Shown here piece after piece: positions 55,174 to 64,000 of a stretch of 64,000 bases of DNA (positions are counted from its first letter, which is position 1; every line of letters starts with the position of its first letter). This DNA is from Nilaparvata lugens. Taxonomy: Eukaryota; Arthropoda; Insecta; Hemiptera; Delphacidae. The stretch spans positions 34,431,236 through 34,495,235 of the forward strand of contig NC_052509.1 in assembly GCF_014356525.2 (NCBI RefSeq), read 5' to 3'. A program made the position numbers and the translations under genes. The notes under the pieces are model-generated. The model did no database searches. It saw only the letters and a program-made list of their open reading frames with translations, and was not told the origin of the DNA.

Positions 55174-56430
55174 AATTTGTTTGATCAATAATTGATTGTT
55201 GCAATGCTTTCACATAGCTGGGACAATTTAGATAGTTTACTTTGTGGTCTGAGGGTTTATCAGCTCTTTTGCAGTTAAACATACTGGAGGTTTATCGATT
55301 GAAGGGCAGGTTTTGATGTTGTGTCCTGTGATGGAGCAATGACCACAGATATCTTCTTCCTTTTTACAATGTTTTGTGATGTGCCCATAGACTTGACATT
55401 TATAGCACCTTTGCACTGCATGGTAATCATTAACTCTACATGATGTCATATCTATAAATATTTTTTTCTTATTAATTATTGCTTTCCTAATTTCGGGTTC
55501 ACATTCTACTACCCAATGCACGGAATCCTTGTTTCTCGGCCCTAATTTGAATGATGGCTTGCAACCTTCTTCAAATTTTTGTTTTTCTATTCCTGAATTG
55601 ACAAAATTTTTGTTATATATTTCTTCAGTTACCTCTTTGTTAGTGAGATCAGATGGAACATCATAAACAATTATCCTGGGTTTTTTATTTTGGGGCTCAG
55701 TTATCTTGATTTGATCATTATTTACAGCTTTAATCTTCAATAATTTCTTTTTGTCCTCTAGAGAATCCAGAACAATGAGTAAACCTCCTCCTCTAACGGG
55801 TACTGTCTTTTTTATTTTAATGTTATCCTTTCTCGCAATGTTGGTTTTCAGTGTTCCTTTTATTTTTTCACTGTCTTGTTTCTCATTACCGGTGGAATTT
55901 GAGGGTTTAATTAAGACTACCTGTTCTTTTGGAAGGATTTTCCTGACTTGATTATTGGACTGGGGATCGCTTGAAGTAGCTTTTTTCGGTAGTTGTATCA
56001 TGTCTGCGTAAGTAATAGGCCTGTCTTTATTTTTAATTTCCTGAACAGATTTGCTTATGTCCTGTAATGAGTCATGAATTTTCGGATGCCCTAAAGAATC
56101 ACTTATTTGGCTAATAGTAACTGCTCTCGTTTCTACTTTCACGATTACCAATGCTAATTTTTAAACTAATTCTAAGAAATTATCATATTCGGCTCTGGAA
56201 ACCTTGTTTTTTTTAAATTCTAACGAAGCCCATTCCTTGAATTCCGAAGAGATACTCTTCATGTTCATTATGTCTGTGTTGAATTCACTCAGCAATAATT
56301 GTTCAACAGTTTCCATTTTACCTGGTTGTTCTCATACTTTGAGTCCTTGGTTCCCTGGAAAGTTATCCTCTTCTTCCTCCTCCTCGATTTGCGGGATCAG
56401 TCCACCCGGTGGTTTGGTTGGTGACCTCAT
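55160..56430 (-). pseudogene. LINE ORF1 (copy 2)
   Basis: ATG at 56430 (MRSPTKPPGGLIPQIEEEEE). A TGA near 56332 and a frameshift near 56165 break the front; from 56151 the frame is open: VETRAVTISQISDSLGHPK, ITYADMIQLPKK, VPVRGGGLLIVLDS, KPRIIVYDVPSDLTNKEV, then knuckles CYKCQVYGHITKHC and CGHCSITGHNIKTC (both C-x2-C-x4-H-x4-C). A frameshift near 55275 separates the last ~38 codons, which carry a third Cys/His group and end at TAA 55162-55160, 14 nt into ORF2. This shared overlap with copy 1 supports the ending. Confidence 0.82.
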
Positions 56431-56689
56431 CTATCCGACGACGATGACGTATGAAGATAGCTGCTGTATGGTTATTTATTTATTTATTTATAAGGTTAGC
56501 AAAAAAAAATACAAGAATCGGAAAAGAAAAAACAGGCTATTGCCTAAGACTAAGTTATGTTCCAGTGACCCACTTATTGATGAACGATGATTGTTTTGAA
56601 AACTATCACTACGGTGAAACTAAACTACTAAGATGTCTACTCTACGAGCGCTACTGTAAAACTGATTAAAATTAATAATATTCTTTCTC

Positions 56690-57873
56690 CTAACCAATTT
56701 GGCTTCCGCAAAGGTATAAGAATTAGCTGTACTAGAATTATCAAAATTTGTAACTAGCAATTTAGAGGAAAAGAATAAATGTCTAGCAGTATTTTTAGAT
56801 TTAGCAAAGGCCTTCGACTCTGTTTCCCATGACTTATTAATAAAAAAGCTTGAGGCTATAGGTATAAGAGGAGTGCCACTTGAATGGTTCAGATCCTACC
56901 TCAGCAATCGACAGCAAAAAACAAAGGTTGAGAACCTTATGAGTGCAGAGGGTTCCATGAAGTTTGGAATACCTCAAGGAACAGTTTTAGGACCAATTTT
57001 GTATTCGATCTTTGCAAATGAGTTGTGCTCCATTCAAATTCAAGGTAGAGTTATAGCCTTTGCTGACGATACAGCACTCCTTTTTCAAGGAAAAAACTGG
57101 GAAGAAGTGTTCCAAACAGCAGAGATAGAACTCACAAAAATCACTAGTTGGTTAAGAAATAACTTATTGTCATTAAATTCAGAAAAAACAAAATTTTCAG
57201 CTTTTTCTTTAACAAATAGCACAAAACCACACATGACAACAATGAAGCTTAATAATTGTGATAGAAATAGTAACAATAATTGTAATTGCCCACTAATAGA
57301 ACGCTCTGACAATATAAAGTATTTAGGAATAATAGTAGATGATTCATTGAAATGGAACAAGCACATAACATATACAACTGCCAAAATAAGGAAGCTTATA
57401 TACAAATTCTATCAATTAAGGCGTATCATAGACAAAGAAATGTTAAAAACTGTATATGTACTATAACATTAGTTGAATCTCTTTTAAGGTACGGTCTGTT
57501 AGTTTGGGGTGCAGCTAACTTCAGTTTTATAGATCCATTATTTAAAACTCAAAAACGCATTTTGAAAATAATGGGAAACAGGGAAATCCGGTTTCCAACT
57601 GTAGAATTATTTATAGAAAATAGAGTACTCAGTGTTAGGCAATTGCATATATATTTGTGTTATTAGGGTATATGAAAAAAAATCAAAATAGGAACCGTAT
57701 CATAAATCATAGCAATAATACTAGAATAAGAGAACGGGCCTACAATATCTAATAGAATACCATTAGAAATCAAAGGAGAGGAAAATTTCAATAGCTTCAA
57801 AAGAAAAATTAGACATTGGTTATTCAGTATTGGGATACAAAGTAGTGAGGAACTAATAGTAAGTAGGATTTAG
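56690..57873 (+). pseudogene. LINE ORF3 part 3: RT palm, thumb and C-terminus (copy 1)
   Basis: Resumes NNILSPNQFGFRKG in the order of copy 2. Then LAVFLDLAKAFDSVSHDLLI (motif A), FGIPQGTVLGPILYSIFANE (motif B), VIAFADDTALLF (motif C), KYLGIIVDDSLKWNKHI. Frameshifts near 56730 and 57460 and stops near 57664 break the frame; the end WLFSIGIQSSEELIVSRI stops at TAG 57871-57873. Together with 45001-46407 and 49590-49750 it completes the ORF3 of copy 1. Confidence 0.85.
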
Positions 57874-58308
57874 ATTTAAGTAGTATTCTTTTTAAATAAG
57901 GTAATTTATGGGTAGAAAATAGTACCTCGGTTTAGTATCTTTGTACTAGGTGATGCTTAGGGTAATAGATATGGTTTTAGATTTTTTGGAATTTTTGTAT
58001 TATCTGTTGTAGCATAAATTAGTATTAATTTGATGATAACCTCGACACATATATTATATAGTGAGGTATCATTTTGTAAACCTTGAATATTATTATTGAA
58101 AATGTATGAAAAAAATATGTAATGTATGAATTTATGAATAAACTCCTCTGGATGTGTCATCCAACATCCAGAGAAATTATTATTATGTTCTGCAATTGAA
58201 GGATTGATGATTTCTAGTAGGAAGGATAGTCATAATGATAATGGTGTGGAGAACTGTGAAAAAATTGAAAATATGGAGATGCTTTCCGGATATTTAGCAT
58301 ACCGAAAA
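57874..58308. other. LINE copy 1 3' UTR and flank
   Basis: AT-rich; a hairpin CTCTGGATG / CATCCAGAG lies at 58146-58174 directly after an AATAAA at 58137, near the likely end of copy 1. No gene. Confidence 0.45.
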
Positions 58309-58730
58309 ATGAGAAAATAAAATAAATACTTTCAATGAGAAAAGAATATCCAATAAAAGGAGAATGCTATGGAATTTTAATCAAAAAATATATATAATAA
58401 TTGTTATTGAACGAAAATCCTAAATAAATGCTGCAAATCACCCCGAAGACCTCTGCTACTGCAGATGAGAAAATAAAATAAATACTTTCAATGAGAAAAG
58501 AATATCCAATAAAAGGAGAATGCTATGGAATTTTAATCAAAAAATATATATAATAATTGTTATTGAACGAAAATCCTAAATAAATGCTGCAAATCACCCC
58601 GAAGACCTCTGCTACTGCAGTAGAGGAGTCTGCAGTAGCAGAGGTCTTCGCGGTGATTTGCAGCATTTATTTAGGATTTTCGTTCAATAATAATTATTAT
58701 ATATTAATTAGCATTTGAATAAATGCATTC
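58309..58730. repeat. 156-bp tandem duplication plus inverted copy (hairpin)
   Basis: Units 58309-58464 and 58465-58620 start ATGAGAAAATAAAATAAATA and end GACCTCTGCTACTGCAG; they are near identical. After the spacer TAGAGGAGT the end of the unit is repeated in inverse orientation (CTGCAGTAGCAGAGGTC onward) for about 90 bp. Looks like a palindromic element whose left arm was duplicated. Confidence 0.85.
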
Positions 58731-59680
58731 TCTATTTAATTCCATTGTAAAAATATATATTTGTTGAGAAAAAACTGGTTAGCATCTGTCTTTAGAGGTT
58801 CAATGATGAAACCATTCATCAACTGAGCAATGCTTGCTTGAACCTCAGAATTTGCATGGAGAATAAATTTCAAAATTACTTTAAACAATTTGAGAGAGGA
58901 ACAGTTTTGGGACAGTCTGAGCCTGTTATTCTCTCCTCATCATAACAATATGAATTTCAAATGAATCCTCAAAAGATTCTCAAGTGCTTGAATAAATGAA
59001 TAAATATAGTTCCAGTCATCGAACAGCTTAAATTGCAATTTTGAGAAAATATTTTGAGGATCGTTTGTTGATAAAGTATAACACTAATAATATTCCACCT
59101 TGACGGCCTTTCTTCACATCCTTACCCTCCTACATATCATCATACTTCATTATTTTTCTCATACTCGAGAGTATTGATAGTTTTGAATAAAGGAGGATAA
59201 TCCAGAAACTATTCATACAATAACTCCTCTATTTACTGATGAAATGAAAAAAGATCTAGAGATTCAAAAGTGATAAAACTCGAGAAAAAAAGATATATAA
59301 TTATAATATAGGACCGTAACACACAACTATTCCCTGGTTCAAGTTTGTGGAAGCCATATTTTTCCTGAAATAGGAGTGTCCTCCTGAAGGTTTTAAGCAG
59401 GATGTTCTATTGATTCTATATTATATAATATACATTACACAGATAAGATAAAGGATTTTAAGAGAAACATTATAGTGTTATTAATGTTTTCCAGTTTGAA
59501 TTTCTCATTCAGTGATCGATTTAACTTATCAAATTCATTAGAATTGAGTAATTGAATTAAAATAGACCCACAAAAGCATGTTGGTTTCTCAATAACAGAT
59601 TAACATGTATTTGATGTGCATGCTCTTACAAAATCGAGCATTCTGAAAGATCCAGCTGTCCCAAAATATTGAACTAGAAA
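58731..59680. other. AT-rich intron sequence, nothing recognised
   Basis: No exon, RT motif or inverted repeat noticed. Confidence 0.4.
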
Positions 59681-61654
59681 TAGTCCAGTCAAGGAAAGAT
59701 TATAGAGGGAAAAGTTGAGAAGACAATTTTTGACCCCGCAGTTCTGTTTAGGGTAGTAAGGAGGTAAACATATCAAAAGTCCCCACCCCTACCCCATTTG
59801 CTAAGGGGGTGGGGATGGTTTAAAGGTACCATTTTTTGGATTCTCGCATAGAACTCAAAAAACTATGTATCTTAAGGATTTGACTGTCATATAACAAATT
59901 AAAGCTTACATAATTTCCTACAATATTCATCCTACTCCCCTAGTCAATATTTTTATATCTCCCCTAGTTTTCGAGATATCCGCTCTTGAATGTGTGACAT
60001 TTTTGAAAAAAAAACACGTTTGCCACCAATTTTCTTCTATTTTTGATCTCATAACTTTTTAAAAATCAATGGGAAAAATCAATATCGAGTGTGAAATCTC
60101 CATTATTGCAACAATAGACCAATTGACAAAGGAATTTGGAGGGAATGTTTTAAACAAAATTTTTGACGTTGCAGTTTTGTTGAGACTAGTTAGGATAAGA
60201 ACATATCAAAAGTCCCCATTCCTAACTCATGTGCTAAGGGGATGAGGGTGGTTTAAAAGTTTCATTTTTCAGCGTTTTGCTCCCACGCTTATATCTTGAG
60301 AACAATGCGTTCAACCGACATAACTAACAATTCAAAAATGAAGCTTGATAAATTCTCTACACTTTTTGTTCAGTGGAATTTTGTGATATTCCCAATAGTT
60401 CCCGATATATTCGCTCTTGAAGGTATGCAATTGTTAAAATAACAGGTTTTTATCCAATGTTTTGCTCTTTCAGGGCTTATAACTCTCCAACAATGCATCG
60501 TGAGAATAATTACTCATCGTAGGTTTGTAGAGCATTAAATTCTCTTTGAAATGAATTATTATTTTACTATTCCAAGTTTTCCTTCCATTGTTATAGAAGC
60601 TTCAATGCAGGGGGTGAAATATTCATTGCTACAACAATATATTGATCGTTTGACAATGACATTTGAATAGGGTGTCTGTGACACATTTTTTAACTTTGCA
60701 GCTAGATTTGGACTAGTTAGTAGGTGAACATAGAAAAAAATGCGCATCTTTATCTCCTCTGTTGAAGGTGAGGAACCGCTTAGTTGACACTTGTTGCAGC
60801 AATGAAAATTTCACCCCCTGCATTGAAGCTTCTATAACAAAACTATTGCTAGTATTACAAAATTCTACTGAACAAAAAGTGTAGAGAATTTATCAAGCTT
60901 CATTTTTGAATTGTTAATTATCTCGGTTGAACGCATTGTTCTCAAGATATGAGCGTGGAAGCAAAACGCTGAAAAATGAAACTTTTAAACCACCCTCATC
61001 CCCCTAGCACATGAGTTAGGAATGGGGACTTTTGGTATGTTCTCCTCCCAACTAGTATCAACAAAGCTGCAATGTCAAAAATTTTGTTCAAAACATTCCC
61101 TCCAAATTCCTTTGTCAATTGGTCTATTGTTGCAATAATGGAGATTTCACACTCAACACTGAAGCTGCTGCAAAAGGTGTAGGAAAATTCGTAAAGGTGT
61201 GAAATTATACATCAAATAAAAGAGAATTCAGTGCTCTAATAAGCTCATAATCGATATTGATTTTTCCCATCGATTTTTAAAAAGTTATGAGAGCAAAAAT
61301 AGAAGAAAATTGGTGGCAAACGTTTTTTTTCAAAAATGTCACACATTCAAGAGCGGATATCTCGAAAACTAGGGGAGATATAAAAAAAGTTGTAGGATGC
61401 ATATTGTAGGAAATTATGTAAGCTTTTATCTGTTATATGACAGTCAAATCCTTAATATACATAGTTTTTGAGTTTTATGAGAGGAACCAAAAAATGGTAC
61501 CTTTAAAACACCCTACCCCCTTAGCACAGTGGTTAGGGGTGGGGACTTCTGATATGTTCACCTCCTCACTACCCTAAACAGAACTGCGGGGTCAAAAATT
61601 GTCTTCCAAACATCTCCCTCTATACCCTTTTTTGAGCATTCATTGCCTGGACTA
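59681..61654. mobile_element. Giant foldback element, copy 2 (1.97 kb)
   Basis: Ends TAGTCCAGTCAAGG and complement of TAGTCCAGGCAATG. The two halves are inverted copies: GCAGTTCTGTTTAGGGTAGT (59740) against its complement (61573), AACAAATTAAAGCTTACAT against 61420-61440, GGAATTTGGAGGGAATG (60130) against 61090-61107, GGGATGAGGGTGG region against 60990-61010. Several blocks occur in copy 1 (15336-16998), so both belong to one family. The centre (about 60.6 kb) is less well paired. No coding capacity. Confidence 0.8.
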
Positions 61655-62418
61655 AAACTTGAATATAAATATTGTATGAATCGTAGGATATTTTGATGGG
61701 ACTTGAAAATTATGTAATTTTTGAGAGAAAGACTTTCAAAGTTGCTCAATTCAACTTTGAAAAGATAGGGTGGATATTTTTTAGAGCACCAATGACGTCA
61801 TACCGACCAGCTGGTTTGGATTTGTTACTGCACATTTTTTCATGAACACTACCTTGTATTCTTGTTACATTGGCATGCATAAAGTCAACCAATATACCTA
61901 CTATTACTTCTATTACTATTAGTATTACTATTATATATTATTGAAGTAATAGTAGGTATTGAGTCAACTCACCTTGAATGACTCATGTCAGCGGTCAATT
62001 TGCTAGATCGTAAATATCAGTTCACAATGCTTCCATTCACACTGTATAATGTTTCCATTTTTTGCTTCTATCGAAAATGCTGATTGCTTCTATGAATCGG
62101 TCTTGCTGATCCAAGATCCACTCTCGCATGCACATGTTTGTTCACAACATCTCTCGGCTCTCAGAGCAGAATATTGTATTCTACAAATTATGTTCTTGGG
62201 GTATTATAATGTAAATAATAAACTAAAATTTACAACAAACTCTATTCATTCACTATCAACCTAGCGTGGTATGATAAATTTTTGAATGCAAAACGGTTTG
62301 AACAATTTTTTATTATCCAAATTTTTATTTCTTAGAGTTATAATCAAGTAAAATCAATATCGTTGAAATACAACATCAGCTTCATTAAAAAATGATAATT
62401 TTTATTTAATGTTTTTAG
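61655..62418. other. Non-coding, with an imperfect hairpin at 61883-61975
   Basis: The arms GTCAACCAATA(T)ACCTACTATTACTTC and the partly complementary GAAGTAATAGTAGGTATTGAGTCAAC face each other around an AT/TA-rich loop of TATTAC repeats. No exon seen before the acceptor at 62418. Confidence 0.45.
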
Positions 62419-62646
62419 AAAACGTTGGAAGAGTCAAAGAAAAAAGAGAAACAATCAAAAAATGAAAATTCCAAACGTCTGGTGGATGCAACGACCGGGG
62501 CAAAAGAAGATATCCCTGTTCGTCCTGTTGATGAAATTGTTCCGAACAAAAATGATGGCGCTCAAATGAGTGAGCAGCCGTTGAGAGGTGATTCAATTCT
62601 CTCCAGTATCTCGCCGCACTTTCTGATTCCCCACTCTGGCAATAAT
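62419..62646 (+). CDS. Zinc-finger gene, exon 3 (charged linker)
   Basis: Acceptor TTTTTAG at 62412-62418, 76 codons in phase 0, donor AAT|GTAAGT. The peptide starts Lys/Glu-rich (KTLEESKKKEKQSKNENSKR) and ends ILSSISPHFLIPHSGN. It is open, non-repetitive and has strong splice signals; its phase equals that of exon 2. Assignment to the same gene rests on strand, phase and lack of an intervening coding exon, and needs a transcript. The intron (39694-62418, 22.7 kb) contains the LINE nest and the second giant palindrome. The gene continues right of 62.6 kb. Confidence 0.6.
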
Positions 62647-64000
62647 GTAAGTTATTTCAAACAAATATCTTCTAAATTTGTATTGATTATAGACAAATAA
62701 GAAAATAATAAATCCTGGATGGTCCTTCGATAGATAAAATTAATTTATATCGTGAATAGGTAGTTTTTGTGAAGACAGTTTTGGAAAGGAACATGATTCT
62801 TCATTCTATTAGCCCTATGGTTGAATAGATCATTTTTGAGAAACCAAATAAGTTGAAAGGTTCATTAACTATAGTAGCTACAACAGGAGATCTCGTGGTA
62901 AGACCACTAGAGCTCTTGAAAAATGAATTCCTTATTGAAACAACTCAGGCATTCCTCGTTTTTTTTCATTATATTAGAAAATGTAAAGTTTCTACTTATG
63001 TTGTCTCATAAATCGTCGATTCTTTATGCAGATTACAAAACATTTTTGCTGTATTTCAAGAGACTGATAATTAAAATCGGAAGTGATTTTATGAATTAAG
63101 TTATAAAATTAATGTTATAAGGTGTTTTTCTATGAGAAAGGATACCGTAAGAAAATGATTTCTCTCTATACATTGGTGTATAAAATCGCACCCTCCTGAT
63201 GCTGGGGAAACCTCCCGGAACACCTTTTAGGATGTGCAAAAATTCTGACCCTTCCCTGTCTATACATACTCGACTGCACTACATGGACTCAAACAAAGAG
63301 CTTCCTGGGCTAGAGGATCGGATATACATGGGTGCAATACGAGGTCTAGGAATGGATGGTCTCTAAGACTGGATATTCATAGATCGTATTTTTTTAAAGG
63401 TCGTCCTGATCACATGAGCAGGTATATATTGAACTCTCTCCCACCTGTTATATCTGAGATTGACTCCAGTTTTGTTGAAGATTAAGGATTGGTTTCCGAG
63501 CTCGGGATTTAGCTAAGTTCTAGACTTTAACTGGCTTTAAACTCTGGAGTTAGAAAATTGGCTTTCCGAGTCAGAGCTTTAACGAAGTCGAGGACTCAAA
63601 TAGACCCTGGAGTTTAGAGATCACATAGACCCTTGAGTTTACAATTTCGCTTTCTGAGTAAAGGGCTCATAAGTCCAGGACTTGAATTAGATTCTCGCCT
63701 CTTTCCCAGTCAAGCATCTATCGAAATCGTTAAGTCCTGAACTTAGAACAGCGTGATTTTAAACCCTCGACTGAGGTAGGATTTAAAATTGAGTTCTGGA
63801 CTTGAATTGAGCAAACACATCTTAGTTATTGTTTTGGAGTAGATGAATAGGCAAATACATGTCTTGGAATGAGTAAATTATACGGATTAGTACATCTAAA
63901 TTCATAATTAATAGTTTGCAAGTCTATTTAAAATAAAGTTCTATCGTAATTATGCGTTAAAAATCAACCTTATTTCACGACTGTAATATTACCCAAAAAT
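62647..64000. other. Intron 3 of the zinc-finger gene; CTGGACTT-rich repeat at 63471-63800
   Basis: 63471-63800 is a patchwork of variants of AAGTCCAGGACTT, GAGTTTAGA and GGTTTCCGAGCTCGGGATTT, both direct and inverted, suggesting a diverged MITE with internal short repeats. 63258-63480 includes protein-like fragments (YMDSNKELPGLEDRIYMGAI) that I cannot assign. No exon with both splice signals was found. Confidence 0.35.

Larger units (their letters stand above)
49751..56670 (-). mobile_element. Helicase-bearing tricistronic LINE, copy 2 (minus strand, near full length)
   Basis: Read on the minus strand: 5' region (about 56670-56431), ORF1 (56430-55160), ORF2 (55173-53238), ORF3 (53245-50367), 3' UTR (50366-49759) with AATAAA and an A8 tail. 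It sits exactly in a gap of copy 1's RT and so is younger than copy 1. ORF lesions are few (a stop and frameshifts in ORF1, one TAG and one frameshift in ORF2, one frameshift in ORF3), so this copy is the better guide to the family. The 5' boundary is approximate. Confidence 0.85.
41640..58160 (+). mobile_element. Helicase-bearing tricistronic LINE, copy 1 (interrupted by two other LINEs)
   Basis: Three ORFs in order on the + strand: ORF1 (41788-43084), ORF2 helicase (43071-45008), ORF3 EN-RT (45001 onward). ORF3 is split by a different LINE (about 46408-49590) and by an inverted second copy of the same family (about 49751-56670); its RT resumes at 56690 and ends at 57873. A 3' UTR runs to about 58145. 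Every ORF has frameshifts or stops, so this copy is dead and the oldest of the three. Boundaries are approximate; target duplications are not resolved. Confidence 0.8.

Overview
The window looks like a piece of a large, AT-rich, repeat-laden insect nuclear genome, most likely a sap-feeding hemipteran. The lineage is an inference; the direct evidence is spliced exons with GT-AG introns, very long introns, and a dense load of non-LTR retrotransposons, Helitrons, a mariner-type transposon, palindromic MITEs and tandem duplications. There is no bacterial operon, tRNA, rRNA or CRISPR array that I can see.

Host-like genes are few and thinly spread. (1) A zinc-finger gene on the + strand starts at 25608 and can be followed through three phase-compatible exons (25608-25740, 39551-39693, 62419-62646); its 13.8 kb and 22.7 kb introns hold most of the mobile elements, and it runs off the right edge. 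(2) A P-element-type THAP gene (7276-10654, +) has a THAP domain, a coiled coil and the conserved post-coiled-coil block of P/THAP9 transposases, but stops before any catalytic region. (3) Two minus-strand coding exons (19453-19527 and 17013-17140) form the 3' end of a gene I do not recognise. (4) A lone THAP first exon lies at 23911-23981.

Layout: 1-1.7 kb, LINE 3' ends; 2.1-4.6 kb, a mariner-type transposon with ~560-bp inverted repeats; 4.5-5.2 kb, a 350-bp tandem duplication; 7.3-10.7 kb, the THAP gene; 10.7-17 kb, palindromic elements and an RT relic; 17-19.5 kb, minus-strand exons; 20.9-23.5 kb, tandem repeats; 25.4-25.7 kb, promoter and exon 1; 26-29 kb, a MITE, a LINE end, a dispersed repeat and Helitron pieces; 29.2-32.9 kb, a nearly full LINE with target-site duplication; 33.0-36.0 kb, a Helitron; 36.5-41 kb, RT fragments, hairpins and exon 2; 41.6-58.2 kb, a nest of three LINEs; 58.3-61.7 kb, palindromic repeats; 62.4-62.6 kb, exon 3.

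The most interesting system is in the 41.6-58.2 kb nest. Two copies of one non-LTR retrotransposon family, in opposite orientations with the second inserted inside the first, share a three-ORF plan: ORF1 (nucleocapsid-like, CCHC knuckles), ORF2 (an unrecognised N-terminal domain plus a virus-like superfamily 1 helicase) and ORF3 (apurinic endonuclease plus reverse transcriptase). The same short ORF overlaps recur at both junctions in both copies, which suggests coupled translation of a tricistronic RNA. A helicase as a separate middle ORF of a LINE is not a standard architecture.
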